The position numbers were made by a program, and so were the translations under genes. From the NCBI GenBank assembly GCA_945956975.1, contig CAMFKC010000228.1, positions 1 through 5,141 on the forward strand: 5,141 nucleotides of DNA. Reading direction: 5' to 3'. Numbering within the stretch: the first letter of the stretch is position 1; each line of letters starts with the position of its first letter. Source of the stretch: an uncultured Methylocystaceae bacterium (GTDB lineage Bacteria; Pseudomonadota; Alphaproteobacteria; Rhizobiales; Beijerinckiaceae). This document shows, one piece after another, positions 1 to 5,141 of the stretch. Under the pieces are notes generated by a model. That model did not search any database. It saw only the letters and a program-made list of their open reading frames with translations, and was not told the DNA's origin.

Positions 1-513
1 GAGGATGGCTTCTTCAACCGTTTCGCCGCCATGGCGCGCATCCTGCCGGTCCTGCCGCTGATCGGGGCGGACACGAAATTCCAGCCGGTGTTCGTTGGCG
101 ATGTCGCCACCGCCATCGCGGACGCGCTGGACGGCAAGGTGAAGGCGGGCGCGACCTACGAACTCGGCGGACCGGAGGTCGCGACGTTCCGCGATCTCGT
201 CGCCTATGTCCGCGAAATCACGGGCCGCAAACGGCTGCTCGCGCCCCTGCCTTTCGGCGCGGGCCGCGGGATGGCGCTCGGCACGGAAATCCTGTCCAAG
301 GTCTCGCTTGGGCTCTTTCCGGAGATGCTGACGACGACGCGCGATCAGGTGGAGATGCTGAAGACGGACAATGTGGTATCAGAAGCCGCCAGGGTCGAGG
401 GCCGCACGCTGGAAGGGCTGGGCGTGGAGCCCGAATCCTTCCGCGCGATCGCGCCGACCTACCTGTGGCGCTACCGCGCGACCGGCCAGTACGACACGCG
501 CAAGCTGGCCTGA
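1..513 (+). CDS. Complex I NDUFA9-subunit-like NAD(P)-binding protein, C-terminal part (5' end outside window)
   Basis: The reading frame is open from the first base (EDGFFNRFAAMARILPV...), so the gene enters from the left and the Met encoded at 31 is internal. The visible 170 residues end with TGA at 511-513. They match the C-terminal half of atypical short-chain dehydrogenases related to the complex I accessory subunit NDUFA9. Seen directly are the FQPVFVGDVATAIADAL segment, where family members have a Y/FQPVxVxDVA motif, then YELGGPE, and a late PTYLWRYRATGQYD tail. The N-terminal Rossmann fold with its GxxGxxG motif would lie upstream of the window; family members are usually about 320 residues. 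Bacterial members are soluble or membrane-associated NAD(P)-binding proteins whose exact role is not settled, and some are annotated as NADH dehydrogenase or epimerase. It converges on the 652-1389 gene, with the repeat pair between them. The family is fairly sure; the substrate is unknown. Confidence 0.85.
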   Translation, partial: EDGFFNRFAAMARILPVLPLIGADTKFQPVFVGDVATAIADALDGKVKAGATYELGGPEVATFRDLVAYVREITGRKRLLAPLPFGAGRGMALGTEILSKVSLGLFPEMLTTTRDQVEMLKTDNVVSEAARVEGRTLEGLGVEPESFRAIAPTYLWRYRATGQYDTRKLA

Positions 514-530
514 GCGCGCAAGCCAGCGGC

Positions 531-568
531 TTCATCCCGAGGAGCCTGCGCAGCAGGCGTCTCGAAGG
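531..568 (+). repeat. Palindromic intergenic repeat, copy A
   Basis: This copy has a conserved left arm TCATCCCGAGGAG (532-544), a perfect 6-bp hairpin GCCTGC-GCA-GCAGGC (544-558) and a conserved right arm CGTCTCGAAG (558-567). The same arms return in inverted orientation at 600-638 with a different central stem. Units of this form (GAGGAGC - short palindrome - GCGTCTCGAAG) are, from memory, scattered in many copies between genes of Rhizobiales such as Bradyrhizobium and Methylobacterium. It lies 17 bases after the stop of the upstream gene. The element is non-coding and looks like a REP/MITE-like repeat. Confidence 0.7.
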
Positions 569-599
569 CTGGCCGTGGCTCAAATTTGGATTTTCCATG

Positions 600-640
600 C
601 TTCGAGACGCGATGCCTTGCATCGCTCCTCAGCATGAGGA
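600..640 (-). repeat. Palindromic intergenic repeat, copy B (inverted relative to copy A)
   Basis: Read on the minus strand, this copy has left arm TCATGCTGAGGAG (11 of 13 bases as in copy A), a perfect 7-bp hairpin GCGATGC-AAG-GCATCGC (609-625) and right arm CGTCTCGAAG (600-609, identical to copy A). The outer arm also forms its own perfect 6-bp hairpin TCCTCA-GCA-TGAGGA (626-640). Copies A and B face each other across a 32-base spacer (568-599) and could pair into one long structure between two convergent genes. No clean U-run follows, so a role as a bidirectional transcription end is possible but not shown. Confidence 0.7.
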
Positions 641-651
641 TTCGGGTAACC

Positions 652-1389
652 TCAACCCTGAGCGCGCAGCGGCGGCGGCGGCGCGGGGTTGGGCAGCGGC
701 GTGACCGCCTGCGGCGCGATAATCTTGTGCACGCGGACCATGAAGGCCACGCCGAACAACGGCGTCAGCAAATTAACGATCGGCACCGCGACGAAGGCGG
801 CTATGAGCAGGCCTGCTAGAAACAGCGTCACCGCATGGCGCGTGCGCAATTCGCGGACCTCGTCCAGCGAGCGGAAGCGCAGCGCCGCAAGTTCGAAATA
901 TTCGCGGCCGAACAGGTAAGCGTTGGCCACGAAGAAGACGAGGGCGTTGACGCCCGGCAGCAAGAATAGAATCAGTGCAATCAGGTTCACGGCCAGCGAG
1001 ACGAGCGCGTATTTGCTGGAGAGCCAGACCGCCTGCCCCGCCGGGAGCGCGCGGCCGCGCGCGCCTTCTGGATAGGTCTCGCGCTCGGCAAGCTCCGCGA
1101 GATCGTCGAGGAAGAGGCCCGCGACGAGCATCGAGACAGGCGCGACGATGAAGGCGAGGCCGACCACGAGACCGACCCCGAGGGCAACCGAGATGGCCGT
1201 CGCGATCCACGGATAGGGGAACCAGGCGGGATTCAGCATGTAGCCGACGAGGACCTTGTCCAGCCCCACCCACATCAGCGCCAGCAGCGCGAGCGTGAGC
1301 CCGAGCACCTTCCACAGCGTCGCGCGGAAGGGCGGCGTGAACATCTGGTTCAGCGCGTCGTAGGCGGCCCTGAAAATCTGCATCCACAT
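652..1389 (-). CDS. EI24 domain / CysZ-like integral membrane protein
   Basis: The product is a 245-residue protein with about four hydrophobic stretches (roughly residues 27-43, 64-90, 126-156 and 187-219), so it sits in the inner membrane. The LPGVNALVFFVANAYLFGREYFELAALRF block (residues 144-172) is typical of the EI24/CysZ (DUF540) family, and the length fits (E. coli CysZ is about 253 residues). CysZ in E. coli is a sulfate permease feeding cysteine synthesis; most alphaproteobacterial members are uncharacterised, so sulfate transport is not assured here. The C-terminus (227-241) is proline-rich and probably disordered. The ATG at 1389 has a weak GGAA at 1398-1401, 8 bases upstream; the Met two codons later (1383) is the alternative start. 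The gene begins 66 bases after the egtD stop on the same strand and is probably the last gene of that operon. The membrane family is well supported; the substrate is not. Confidence 0.8.
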   Translation of the reverse strand: MWMQIFRAAYDALNQMFTPPFRATLWKVLGLTLALLALMWVGLDKVLVGYMLNPAWFPYPWIATAISVALGVGLVVGLAFIVAPVSMLVAGLFLDDLAELAERETYPEGARGRALPAGQAVWLSSKYALVSLAVNLIALILFLLPGVNALVFFVANAYLFGREYFELAALRFRSLDEVRELRTRHAVTLFLAGLLIAAFVAVPIVNLLTPLFGVAFMVRVHKIIAPQAVTPLPNPAPPPPLRAQG

Positions 1390-1455
1390 GCGCGGCGTTC
1401 CGGCTTCGGTTCGCGCAGAAGATGGGGGCGCCGGCGCGCTCGTGCAAGCCGCCGG

Positions 1456-2409
1456 CTATTGCGCCTCGAGCACCCGGACGCTGAAGAGGTTGCCCGCGTC
1501 AACGAATGTCTCGAGTGCGCGCCAGCCAGCGGCGCGCGCGATCTCCTCGAAATCGGCAATGCCGTATTTGCAGGAATTTTCGGTGTGGATCGTCTCGCCG
1601 GCCTCGAAGGCGACGTCGTGGCCCGCGACCCGTATCGTCTGGGGACACGTCGCCTCCAGATGCATCTCGATGCGGCTGTCGCGCGCGTTCCAGACCGCGC
1701 GATGCCTGAAACCGTCGACATCGATCTCGGCGCCGAGTTCGTCGCGCAGGCGCACGAGCAGGTTCTTGTTGAAGGCCGCCGTCACCCCCTGCGCATCGTC
1801 ATAGGCGGGGATGAGAATGTCGGGCGACTTGCGCAGGTCGACGCCAATGATCAGCTTTGCGCCGGGCCCGAGCTGGCGCGCCATGCGGCGCAGCAGGGCG
1901 CGCGCATCCGCGGGCGCGAAATTGCCTATCGTGGAGCCCGGAAAAAAGCCCGCCCGCGGCAGACCGTCGAGCGACGCTGGAAGCGAGAAATCGCCGATGA
2001 AATCGGCGACGACCGGCTCGATGTGCAGATCGGGGAACCGGCGTCTCAAGCGCCGCGCCGCCCCGTCGACCGCCGAGGGCGAAATATCGATCGGCGCGTA
2101 GGCCGCGAAGTCGCCCGCCACGAGCAAAATCTCTGTCTTGATGCTAGAGCCCGAGCCGTACTCGATCAGCGCCGAGCCCGGCGCAAGCTGCGCGCAGATG
2201 TCGCGCGCGCGGTCGTGCAGGATGCCGATTTCCGTGCGCGTCGGATAATATTCGGGCAGGTCCGTGATCGCCTCGAACAGGTCTGAACCGCGCGCGTCGT
2301 AAAAATACTTGCATGGAAGCGTGCGCGGCTGCGCCGACAGGCCGGCAACGACGTCTTCAGCGAATTCGGATAGCGCCGCATCGAAGGCGAGATCGGGGAA
2401 ACGGACCAT
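1456..2409 (-). CDS. egtD: L-histidine N-alpha-methyltransferase EgtD (ergothioneine biosynthesis)
   Basis: EgtD transfers three methyl groups from S-adenosylmethionine to the alpha-amino group of histidine, giving hercynine, the first step to ergothioneine; it is cytosolic. The 317-residue product has the family's usual length (about 320). Visible motifs in order are KYFYDARGSDLF (34-45), EYYPTR (53-58), the SAM-binding EYGSGSSIKT (83-92), PIDIS (106-110), GSTIGN (158-163), YDDAQGVTAAFNKN (203-216) and the C-terminal TENSCKYG (276-283). By comparison with the mycobacterial enzyme from memory, N163, Y203, E277 and S279 are the likely histidine-binding residues (Asn166, Tyr206, Glu282 and Ser284 there), and all are present. 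The start at 2409 is decided by a strong AAGGAG (2418-2423) 8 bases upstream. The frame stays open further upstream to 2778, but that part runs across the end of egtB and has no EgtD homology. It lies 34 bases after egtB and is surely co-transcribed with it. Confidence 0.96.
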   Translation of the reverse strand: MVRFPDLAFDAALSEFAEDVVAGLSAQPRTLPCKYFYDARGSDLFEAITDLPEYYPTRTEIGILHDRARDICAQLAPGSALIEYGSGSSIKTEILLVAGDFAAYAPIDISPSAVDGAARRLRRRFPDLHIEPVVADFIGDFSLPASLDGLPRAGFFPGSTIGNFAPADARALLRRMARQLGPGAKLIIGVDLRKSPDILIPAYDDAQGVTAAFNKNLLVRLRDELGAEIDVDGFRHRAVWNARDSRIEMHLEATCPQTIRVAGHDVAFEAGETIHTENSCKYGIADFEEIARAAGWRALETFVDAGNLFSVRVLEAQ

Positions 2410-2417
2410 GCCGCAAA

Positions 2418-2423
2418 CTCCTT
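2418..2423 (-). promoter_or_regulatory. Ribosome binding site of egtD
   Basis: AAGGAG on the minus strand lies 8 bases before the ATG at 2409, inside the 34-base egtB-egtD gap. It settles the egtD start against the much longer open frame that continues to 2778. Confidence 0.85.
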
Positions 2424-2443
2424 GAACGAAGAACTGTCGGTAA

Positions 2444-3661
2444 TTAGCCGGCGAGGCGCAGGCCCATGAATTGCCAGCGCTGGTGGGGGTAGAAGAAGTT
2501 GCGGTAGGTCGCGCGCGAATGGCCGGGCGGCGTCGCCAGAGACGAACCGCGCAACACCTGCTGCGAGCACATGAATTTTCCATTGTATTCGCCGAGCGCG
2601 CCGGTCGCCGCCTTGAAGCCGTGATAGGGCGCATAGGCGCTGCGCGTGTGCTGCCAGACGACGCCGAACATGTCGGCTGGCGCATTCTTGTCCCGCGCCG
2701 CGAACTCCCATTCGAATTCCGTCGGCAGGCGCTTTCCCGACCATTGCGCGAATGCTTCCGCCTCATAAAACGACACATGCATGACGGGCTCGTGCGGATC
2801 GACGGCGCGCAGCCCTTCGAGCGTCATTCGCAGCCATTGGCCGTCGCGCTCCTCCCAGTAGAGCGGCGCGCGCCATTCGTTCTGATTCACCGTCGCCCAG
2901 CCGTCGGCAAGCCAGAGGGTCGGCGTCGTGTAGCCGCCATCGCGCATGAATTCGAGCCACTCGCCTGCTGTCACAAGGCGGTCGGCAAGGACGAAGGGTT
3001 CCAGCCAGACCTTGTGACGCGGACTTTCGTTGTCGAAGGAAAAATCCTCGCCCGTCGCGCCGATCTCGACCAGTCCGCCATCGTAGCTGCGCCAGTTGAG
3101 CGGGGCGGCAGAAGCCGCGACGCGCGGCCCGGCGACGCGATAAGCGGGCTTTAGCGGGCTTGCCGCAAAGAGCGCCAGAATATCCGTGAGCAGCAATTCC
3201 TGATGCTGCTCCTCATGATGGGCGCCTAGTTCGAGGCGCTTGGCGAGTTCGCTGCCTTCGTCGACGAGGTCGCGCGTAAAAAGTTCTTCAAGATGCTCAT
3301 CGACATGCGCGCGAAAGGCGGAAACCTCGTCGCTCGTCGGGCGTGTCAGCAGGCCGCGATGCGGGCGCGGATGACGCGCGCCTTCGCTCTCATAGTAGGA
3401 GTTGAAGCAATACTTGAAGCGCGGATCGAACGTCTCGTATCCCGGTAGGAAGGGCTCCAGGACAAACGTCTCGAAGAACCACGTGGTGTGCGCGAGATGC
3501 CACTTTGTCGGGCTCGCGTCGTCCATCGCCTGCGCGGAACGATCTTCAGGCGAGAGCGGGGCCGCCAGATCGAGCGACCGCGAGCGTGTTGTCATCAGAC
3601 GCGAGCGGAGCCGCCCGAGGCCAGTGGGTATATGGCTCGCGCGATCGACTACGAAGGACAT
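2444..3661 (-). CDS. egtB: Hercynine oxygenase / ergothioneine synthase EgtB, cysteine-type branch
   Basis: EgtB is a non-haem iron enzyme that uses O2 to couple a thiol donor to hercynine, forming the sulfoxide precursor of ergothioneine. The 405-residue product has an N-terminal DinB-like domain (about 15-170) and a C-terminal formylglycine-generating-enzyme-like domain (about 190-405). The likely iron ligands are H58 in WHLAH and H149 and H153 in HHEEQH. FNSYYE (86-91) followed by RHPRPHRGLL marks the branch typified by the Chloracidobacterium enzyme, where two adjacent tyrosines are catalytic and free cysteine is the donor. The FGE-type end is clear: LPTEFEWEFAARD (312-324), VLRGSSLATP (369-378) and YRNFFYPHQRWQFMGLRLA (386-404). 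Possible starts are TTG 3676, ATG 3661 and ATG 3595. ATG 3661 is chosen because GGAG (3671-3674) lies 9 bases before it, and the 3595 start would cut into the first helix. It heads the egtB-egtD-(CysZ-like) run. The final lyase EgtE is not in the window. Confidence 0.96.
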   Translation of the reverse strand: MSFVVDRASHIPTGLGRLRSRLMTTRSRSLDLAAPLSPEDRSAQAMDDASPTKWHLAHTTWFFETFVLEPFLPGYETFDPRFKYCFNSYYESEGARHPRPHRGLLTRPTSDEVSAFRAHVDEHLEELFTRDLVDEGSELAKRLELGAHHEEQHQELLLTDILALFAASPLKPAYRVAGPRVAASAAPLNWRSYDGGLVEIGATGEDFSFDNESPRHKVWLEPFVLADRLVTAGEWLEFMRDGGYTTPTLWLADGWATVNQNEWRAPLYWEERDGQWLRMTLEGLRAVDPHEPVMHVSFYEAEAFAQWSGKRLPTEFEWEFAARDKNAPADMFGVVWQHTRSAYAPYHGFKAATGALGEYNGKFMCSQQVLRGSSLATPPGHSRATYRNFFYPHQRWQFMGLRLAG

Positions 3662-3756
3662 TCTTACTGTCTCCAAAGATGGGAGAGCACAAAACTATCG
3701 TGAAAGCTAAGCGCTGCCGGACGTATGGCAACCGCCGCCCGCCCGATTTGTTCCCC
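3662..3756 (-). other. egtB leader between the hydrolase remnant and egtB
   Basis: This 95-base stretch precedes egtB. It is less GC-rich near egtB (CACGATAGTTTTGTG at about 3688-3702). GATAGT matches the sigma-70 -10 box at 4 of 6 bases, but no -35 box stands at 16-18 bases from it; TTGCCA occurs too far upstream, with a 26-base gap. There is no riboswitch-like structure or operator that I recognise, and no clear terminator for the upstream genes. An egtB promoter may be here or egtB may be read through from the ugpC side; the sequence does not decide. Confidence 0.35.
3670..3674 (-). promoter_or_regulatory. Ribosome binding site of egtB
   Basis: GGAGA on the minus strand lies 8 bases before the ATG at 3661. 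The alternative in-frame TTG at 3676 overlaps this site, which argues against the TTG being the start. Confidence 0.7.
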
Positions 3757-4136
3757 TCACCCCGCCGACGCGGGCCGCACCGGAAACGCTGCAATGGCTT
3801 CGAGAACAAGGCGACCCGTGCCGCGTATGTCGAAATTCGGCCAGTCGGCGGTGCCGCTCAACCGGACGATCACAAGGCCGTGAGACAGGACGACGACGAT
3901 CCGCTGGCCCATGCTGCCGGAGGCAAACAAGAATCCGCCGGAAAGCCGACGGATACGCGGGCCTTAGCCGGGATCAGCGCGAACGCCTGCGCAGGATCGC
4001 GCCCCGCGACGGAGGTTTCGAGAGTGAGCGTTTCGGCCGTGAAATTCGGCGCGACGCGCAAGGCCTTGTCGACACGGAGCCCCCCTCCCGCAGCGATGGC
4101 CAGAGCCAACGCGCCGAGGGCGAGGCGGCCGATCAC
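3757..4136 (-). pseudogene. Remnant of a beta-lactamase-related serine hydrolase gene: N- and C-terminal ends only, frame broken
   Basis: A GTG start at 4136 overlaps the ABC ATPase stop as GTGA. It opens a hydrophobic N-terminus (VIGRLALGALALAIAAGGG, probably a membrane anchor or signal) followed by VAPNFTAETLTLETSVAGRDPAQAF, which resembles the start of class C beta-lactamase-related serine hydrolases. Near residue 65 (FPADS) the frame turns into low-complexity residues and stops at 3870. From about 3930 a second minus frame continues with FASGSMGQRIVVV, LVIVRLSGTADWPNFDIRG and LVLEAIAAF, ending at TGA 3757-3759. This resembles the extreme C-terminus of the same family, where members read PADSFFASGxxGQ. 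The whole is about 126 codons, whereas family members I recall have over 400; the SxxK and YxN catalytic region is absent. The 380-base length needs one extra base near 3925-3935 to be one frame. I infer a large internal deletion plus a one-base loss. The homology is from memory; a short intact gene with a sequencing error is the alternative. Confidence 0.65.
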
Positions 4137-5141
4137 AGGCGCGCGCCTGTCTTTTTATCAAACAGATGTACGGCTTCAGCGGGAATGACGAGGCTCTGCG
4201 CTTCGCCGGACGGCGCATTGTGGGAGGCCGGCAGGGCGACGGTGAAATCGGCGCCGGCGACACGCCCGTGCACGAGCTGGCCGAGGCCGAGTTCTTCCAC
4301 GAGTTCGAGCTGGAAGTGCAGGCCCGTTCCGTTCGTCGCAAAGGTCACGCGCTCCGGCCGCACGCCCGCTCTCACCTCGGCGCCGACCGGAGGGCCGAAA
4401 TGAGCGGGATCGTAGGCGAGTTTGCCGCCGCCGGTCAGACGCACGGTTCCGGGCTTTTCCACGACGCCATCGAGAAAGTTCATCGGCGGCGAACCGAGAA
4501 AACCTGCGACGAAGACGCTCGCGGGGCGCTCGTAGAGTTCGAGCGGTGCGCCGACCTGCTCGACGCGGCCGGCGTTCATCACCACGAGCATGTCGGCGAG
4601 CGTCATGGCCTCAAGCTGGTCGTGCGTGACGTAGACCGATGTCGTCTTCAGACGACGCTGCAGCTTGCGGATTTCGATGCGCATCTGCACGCGCAGCTTG
4701 GCGTCGAGGTTCGACAGGGGCTCGTCGAACAGGAATACCGCCGGCTTGCGCACGATGGCGCGGCCCATGGCGACGCGCTGGCGCTGACCGCCGGACAATT
4801 GGCGCGGCTTGCGCTTCAGCATCTCGTCATTGAGTTCGAGGATCTTGGCGGCTTCATTCACGCGCGCGCGAATCTCGGGCTCCGGCGTCTTCAGGTTGCG
4901 CAGGCCGTAGGCCATGTTGTCGTAGACGCTCATGTGCGGATAGAGCGCGTAGTTCTGGAACACCATGGCGATGTCGCGGTCCATGGGCTCGATCGTGTTG
5001 ACCACGCGGTCGCCGATCGAGATGGCGCCGTCGCTGATCGTCTCCAGGCCTGCGATCATGCGCAGCAGCGTAGACTTGCCGCAGCCGGAGGGGCCGACGA
5101 GCACGCAGAAGCCGCCGTCGGGCACGGCGAAGGACACGCCC
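4133..5141 (-). CDS. ugpC: ABC transporter ATP-binding protein, UgpC/MalK type (5' end outside window)
   Basis: This is the cytosolic ATPase that powers a CUT1-type importer for sugars or sn-glycerol-3-phosphate. Counting from the Val encoded at 5137: Walker A GPSGCGKST (15-23), Q-loop VFQNYALYPHMSV (59-71), signature LSGGQRQR (114-121), Walker B VFLFDEP (134-140), D-loop SNLDAKLR, and switch His in VTHDQLEAMTLAD (170-182). The C-terminal TOBE/OB regulatory domain follows (about 220-334, with GVRPERVTF). The codon at 5135-5137 is GTG but is an internal Val: the frame continues through Gly at 5138-5140, and the missing first 20-25 residues would complete the usual length near 355-360. It is closest in feel to UgpC (LHGVSFxVxDGxFxVLVGPSGCGKSTLLRMIAGLE), but ATPases of this group are hard to assign by substrate without the permease genes, which lie outside the window. 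It ends at TGA 4133-4135, overlapping the start of the hydrolase remnant. Confidence 0.9.
   Translation of the reverse strand, partial: GVSFAVPDGGFCVLVGPSGCGKSTLLRMIAGLETISDGAISIGDRVVNTIEPMDRDIAMVFQNYALYPHMSVYDNMAYGLRNLKTPEPEIRARVNEAAKILELNDEMLKRKPRQLSGGQRQRVAMGRAIVRKPAVFLFDEPLSNLDAKLRVQMRIEIRKLQRRLKTTSVYVTHDQLEAMTLADMLVVMNAGRVEQVGAPLELYERPASVFVAGFLGSPPMNFLDGVVEKPGTVRLTGGGKLAYDPAHFGPPVGAEVRAGVRPERVTFATNGTGLHFQLELVEELGLGQLVHGRVAGADFTVALPASHNAPSGEAQSLVIPAEAVHLFDKKTGARL
4135..4150. repeat. 16-bp perfect palindrome at the ugpC stop / downstream start
   Basis: ACAGGCGCGCGCCTGT reads the same on both strands. It can fold as a 6-bp stem with a GCGC loop. On the plus strand it is followed by a T5 run (4152-4156), giving the look of an intrinsic terminator for antisense transcription. 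On the coding strand it covers the TGARL codons of ugpC and touches the GTG start of the next gene. Chance is possible in such GC-rich DNA. Confidence 0.4.

Noticed and set aside
773..1447. Second minus-strand frame overlapping the EI24/CysZ-like gene
   Set aside because: It is very rich in Arg and Ala, has no membrane segments and is a frame-shifted shadow of a clear membrane protein gene.
1430..1456. Inverted repeat GCCGGCG...CGCCGGC just after egtD as a terminator
   Set aside because: It has a 13-base loop and no U-run after it on the minus strand; such GC palindromes are frequent by chance here, and the next gene appears to be in the same operon.
1459..2286. Plus-strand open frame of 275 codons opposite egtD
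   Set aside because: It is a mirror of the codon use of egtD in GC-rich DNA; its Arg/Ala/Val-rich product shows no recognisable domain.
2410..2778. N-terminal extension of the egtD frame
   Set aside because: The frame is open but lies over the 3' end of egtB, its residues are arginine/serine-rich shadow sequence, and the AAGGAG-preceded ATG at 2409 gives the normal EgtD length.
2471..3154. Plus-strand open frame opposite egtB
   Set aside because: It is antisense to conserved EgtB sequence, arginine-rich and without family resemblance.
3546..3809. Minus-strand 87-codon frame overlapping the egtB start
   Set aside because: It runs out of frame into egtB and its residues show no domain; the C-terminal hydrolase signal is in a different frame.
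3505..4188. Plus-strand open frame across the egtB leader and the hydrolase remnant
   Set aside because: It has no recognisable homology, is Arg-rich, and crosses real minus-strand coding at both ends. The family-like signal in this region is on the minus strand.
5135..5137. GTG at 5137 as the start of the ABC ATPase
   Set aside because: Family alignment puts 20-25 more residues before it, and the frame stays open to the window edge.

Overview
The window is GC-rich with dense, mostly minus-strand coding. Its gene content (a soluble NDUFA9-type complex I-associated protein, an egtB-egtD pair, a UgpC-type ABC ATPase, and a TCATSCYGAGGAGC...GCGTCTCGAAG palindromic repeat) points to an alphaproteobacterium, probably of the Hyphomicrobiales (Rhizobiales). 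The genus cannot be fixed from the sequence alone. No RNA gene, CRISPR array, insertion sequence or phage gene was seen.

Layout from left to right. Positions 1-513 (+) hold the C-terminal half of an NDUFA9-like NAD(P)-binding protein, cut by the window edge. Positions 514-651 separate two convergent genes and carry two diverged copies of a palindromic intergenic repeat in inverted orientation. From 652 to 3661 three genes run leftward: egtB (2444-3661), egtD (1456-2409) and an EI24/CysZ-like membrane protein (652-1389), with gaps of 34 and 66 bases. Positions 3662-3756 are a short leader without a convincing promoter. Positions 3757-4136 (-) hold what reads as the two ends of a beta-lactamase-related serine hydrolase gene with its catalytic middle missing and a one-base frame break. 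That remnant overlaps by 4 bases the end of a UgpC/MalK-type ABC transporter ATPase (4133 to beyond 5141, -), which is cut by the right edge.

How the genes work together. EgtD trimethylates histidine to hercynine, and EgtB joins sulfur to hercynine with iron and O2, so the central pair is an ergothioneine pathway. EgtB carries the FNSYYE motif of the EgtB branch thought to use free cysteine, which fits the lack of egtA and egtC beside it. The final C-S lyase step (EgtE) is not encoded here. The membrane protein behind egtD may share its transcript; a role in sulfur supply is only a guess. The ABC ATPase would energise a sugar or glycerol-3-phosphate importer whose other subunits lie outside the window.

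No wholly new system was found. The points most worth a second look are the decayed hydrolase gene, the inverted repeat pair with covarying stems, and the egtBD/CysZ-like gene linkage.
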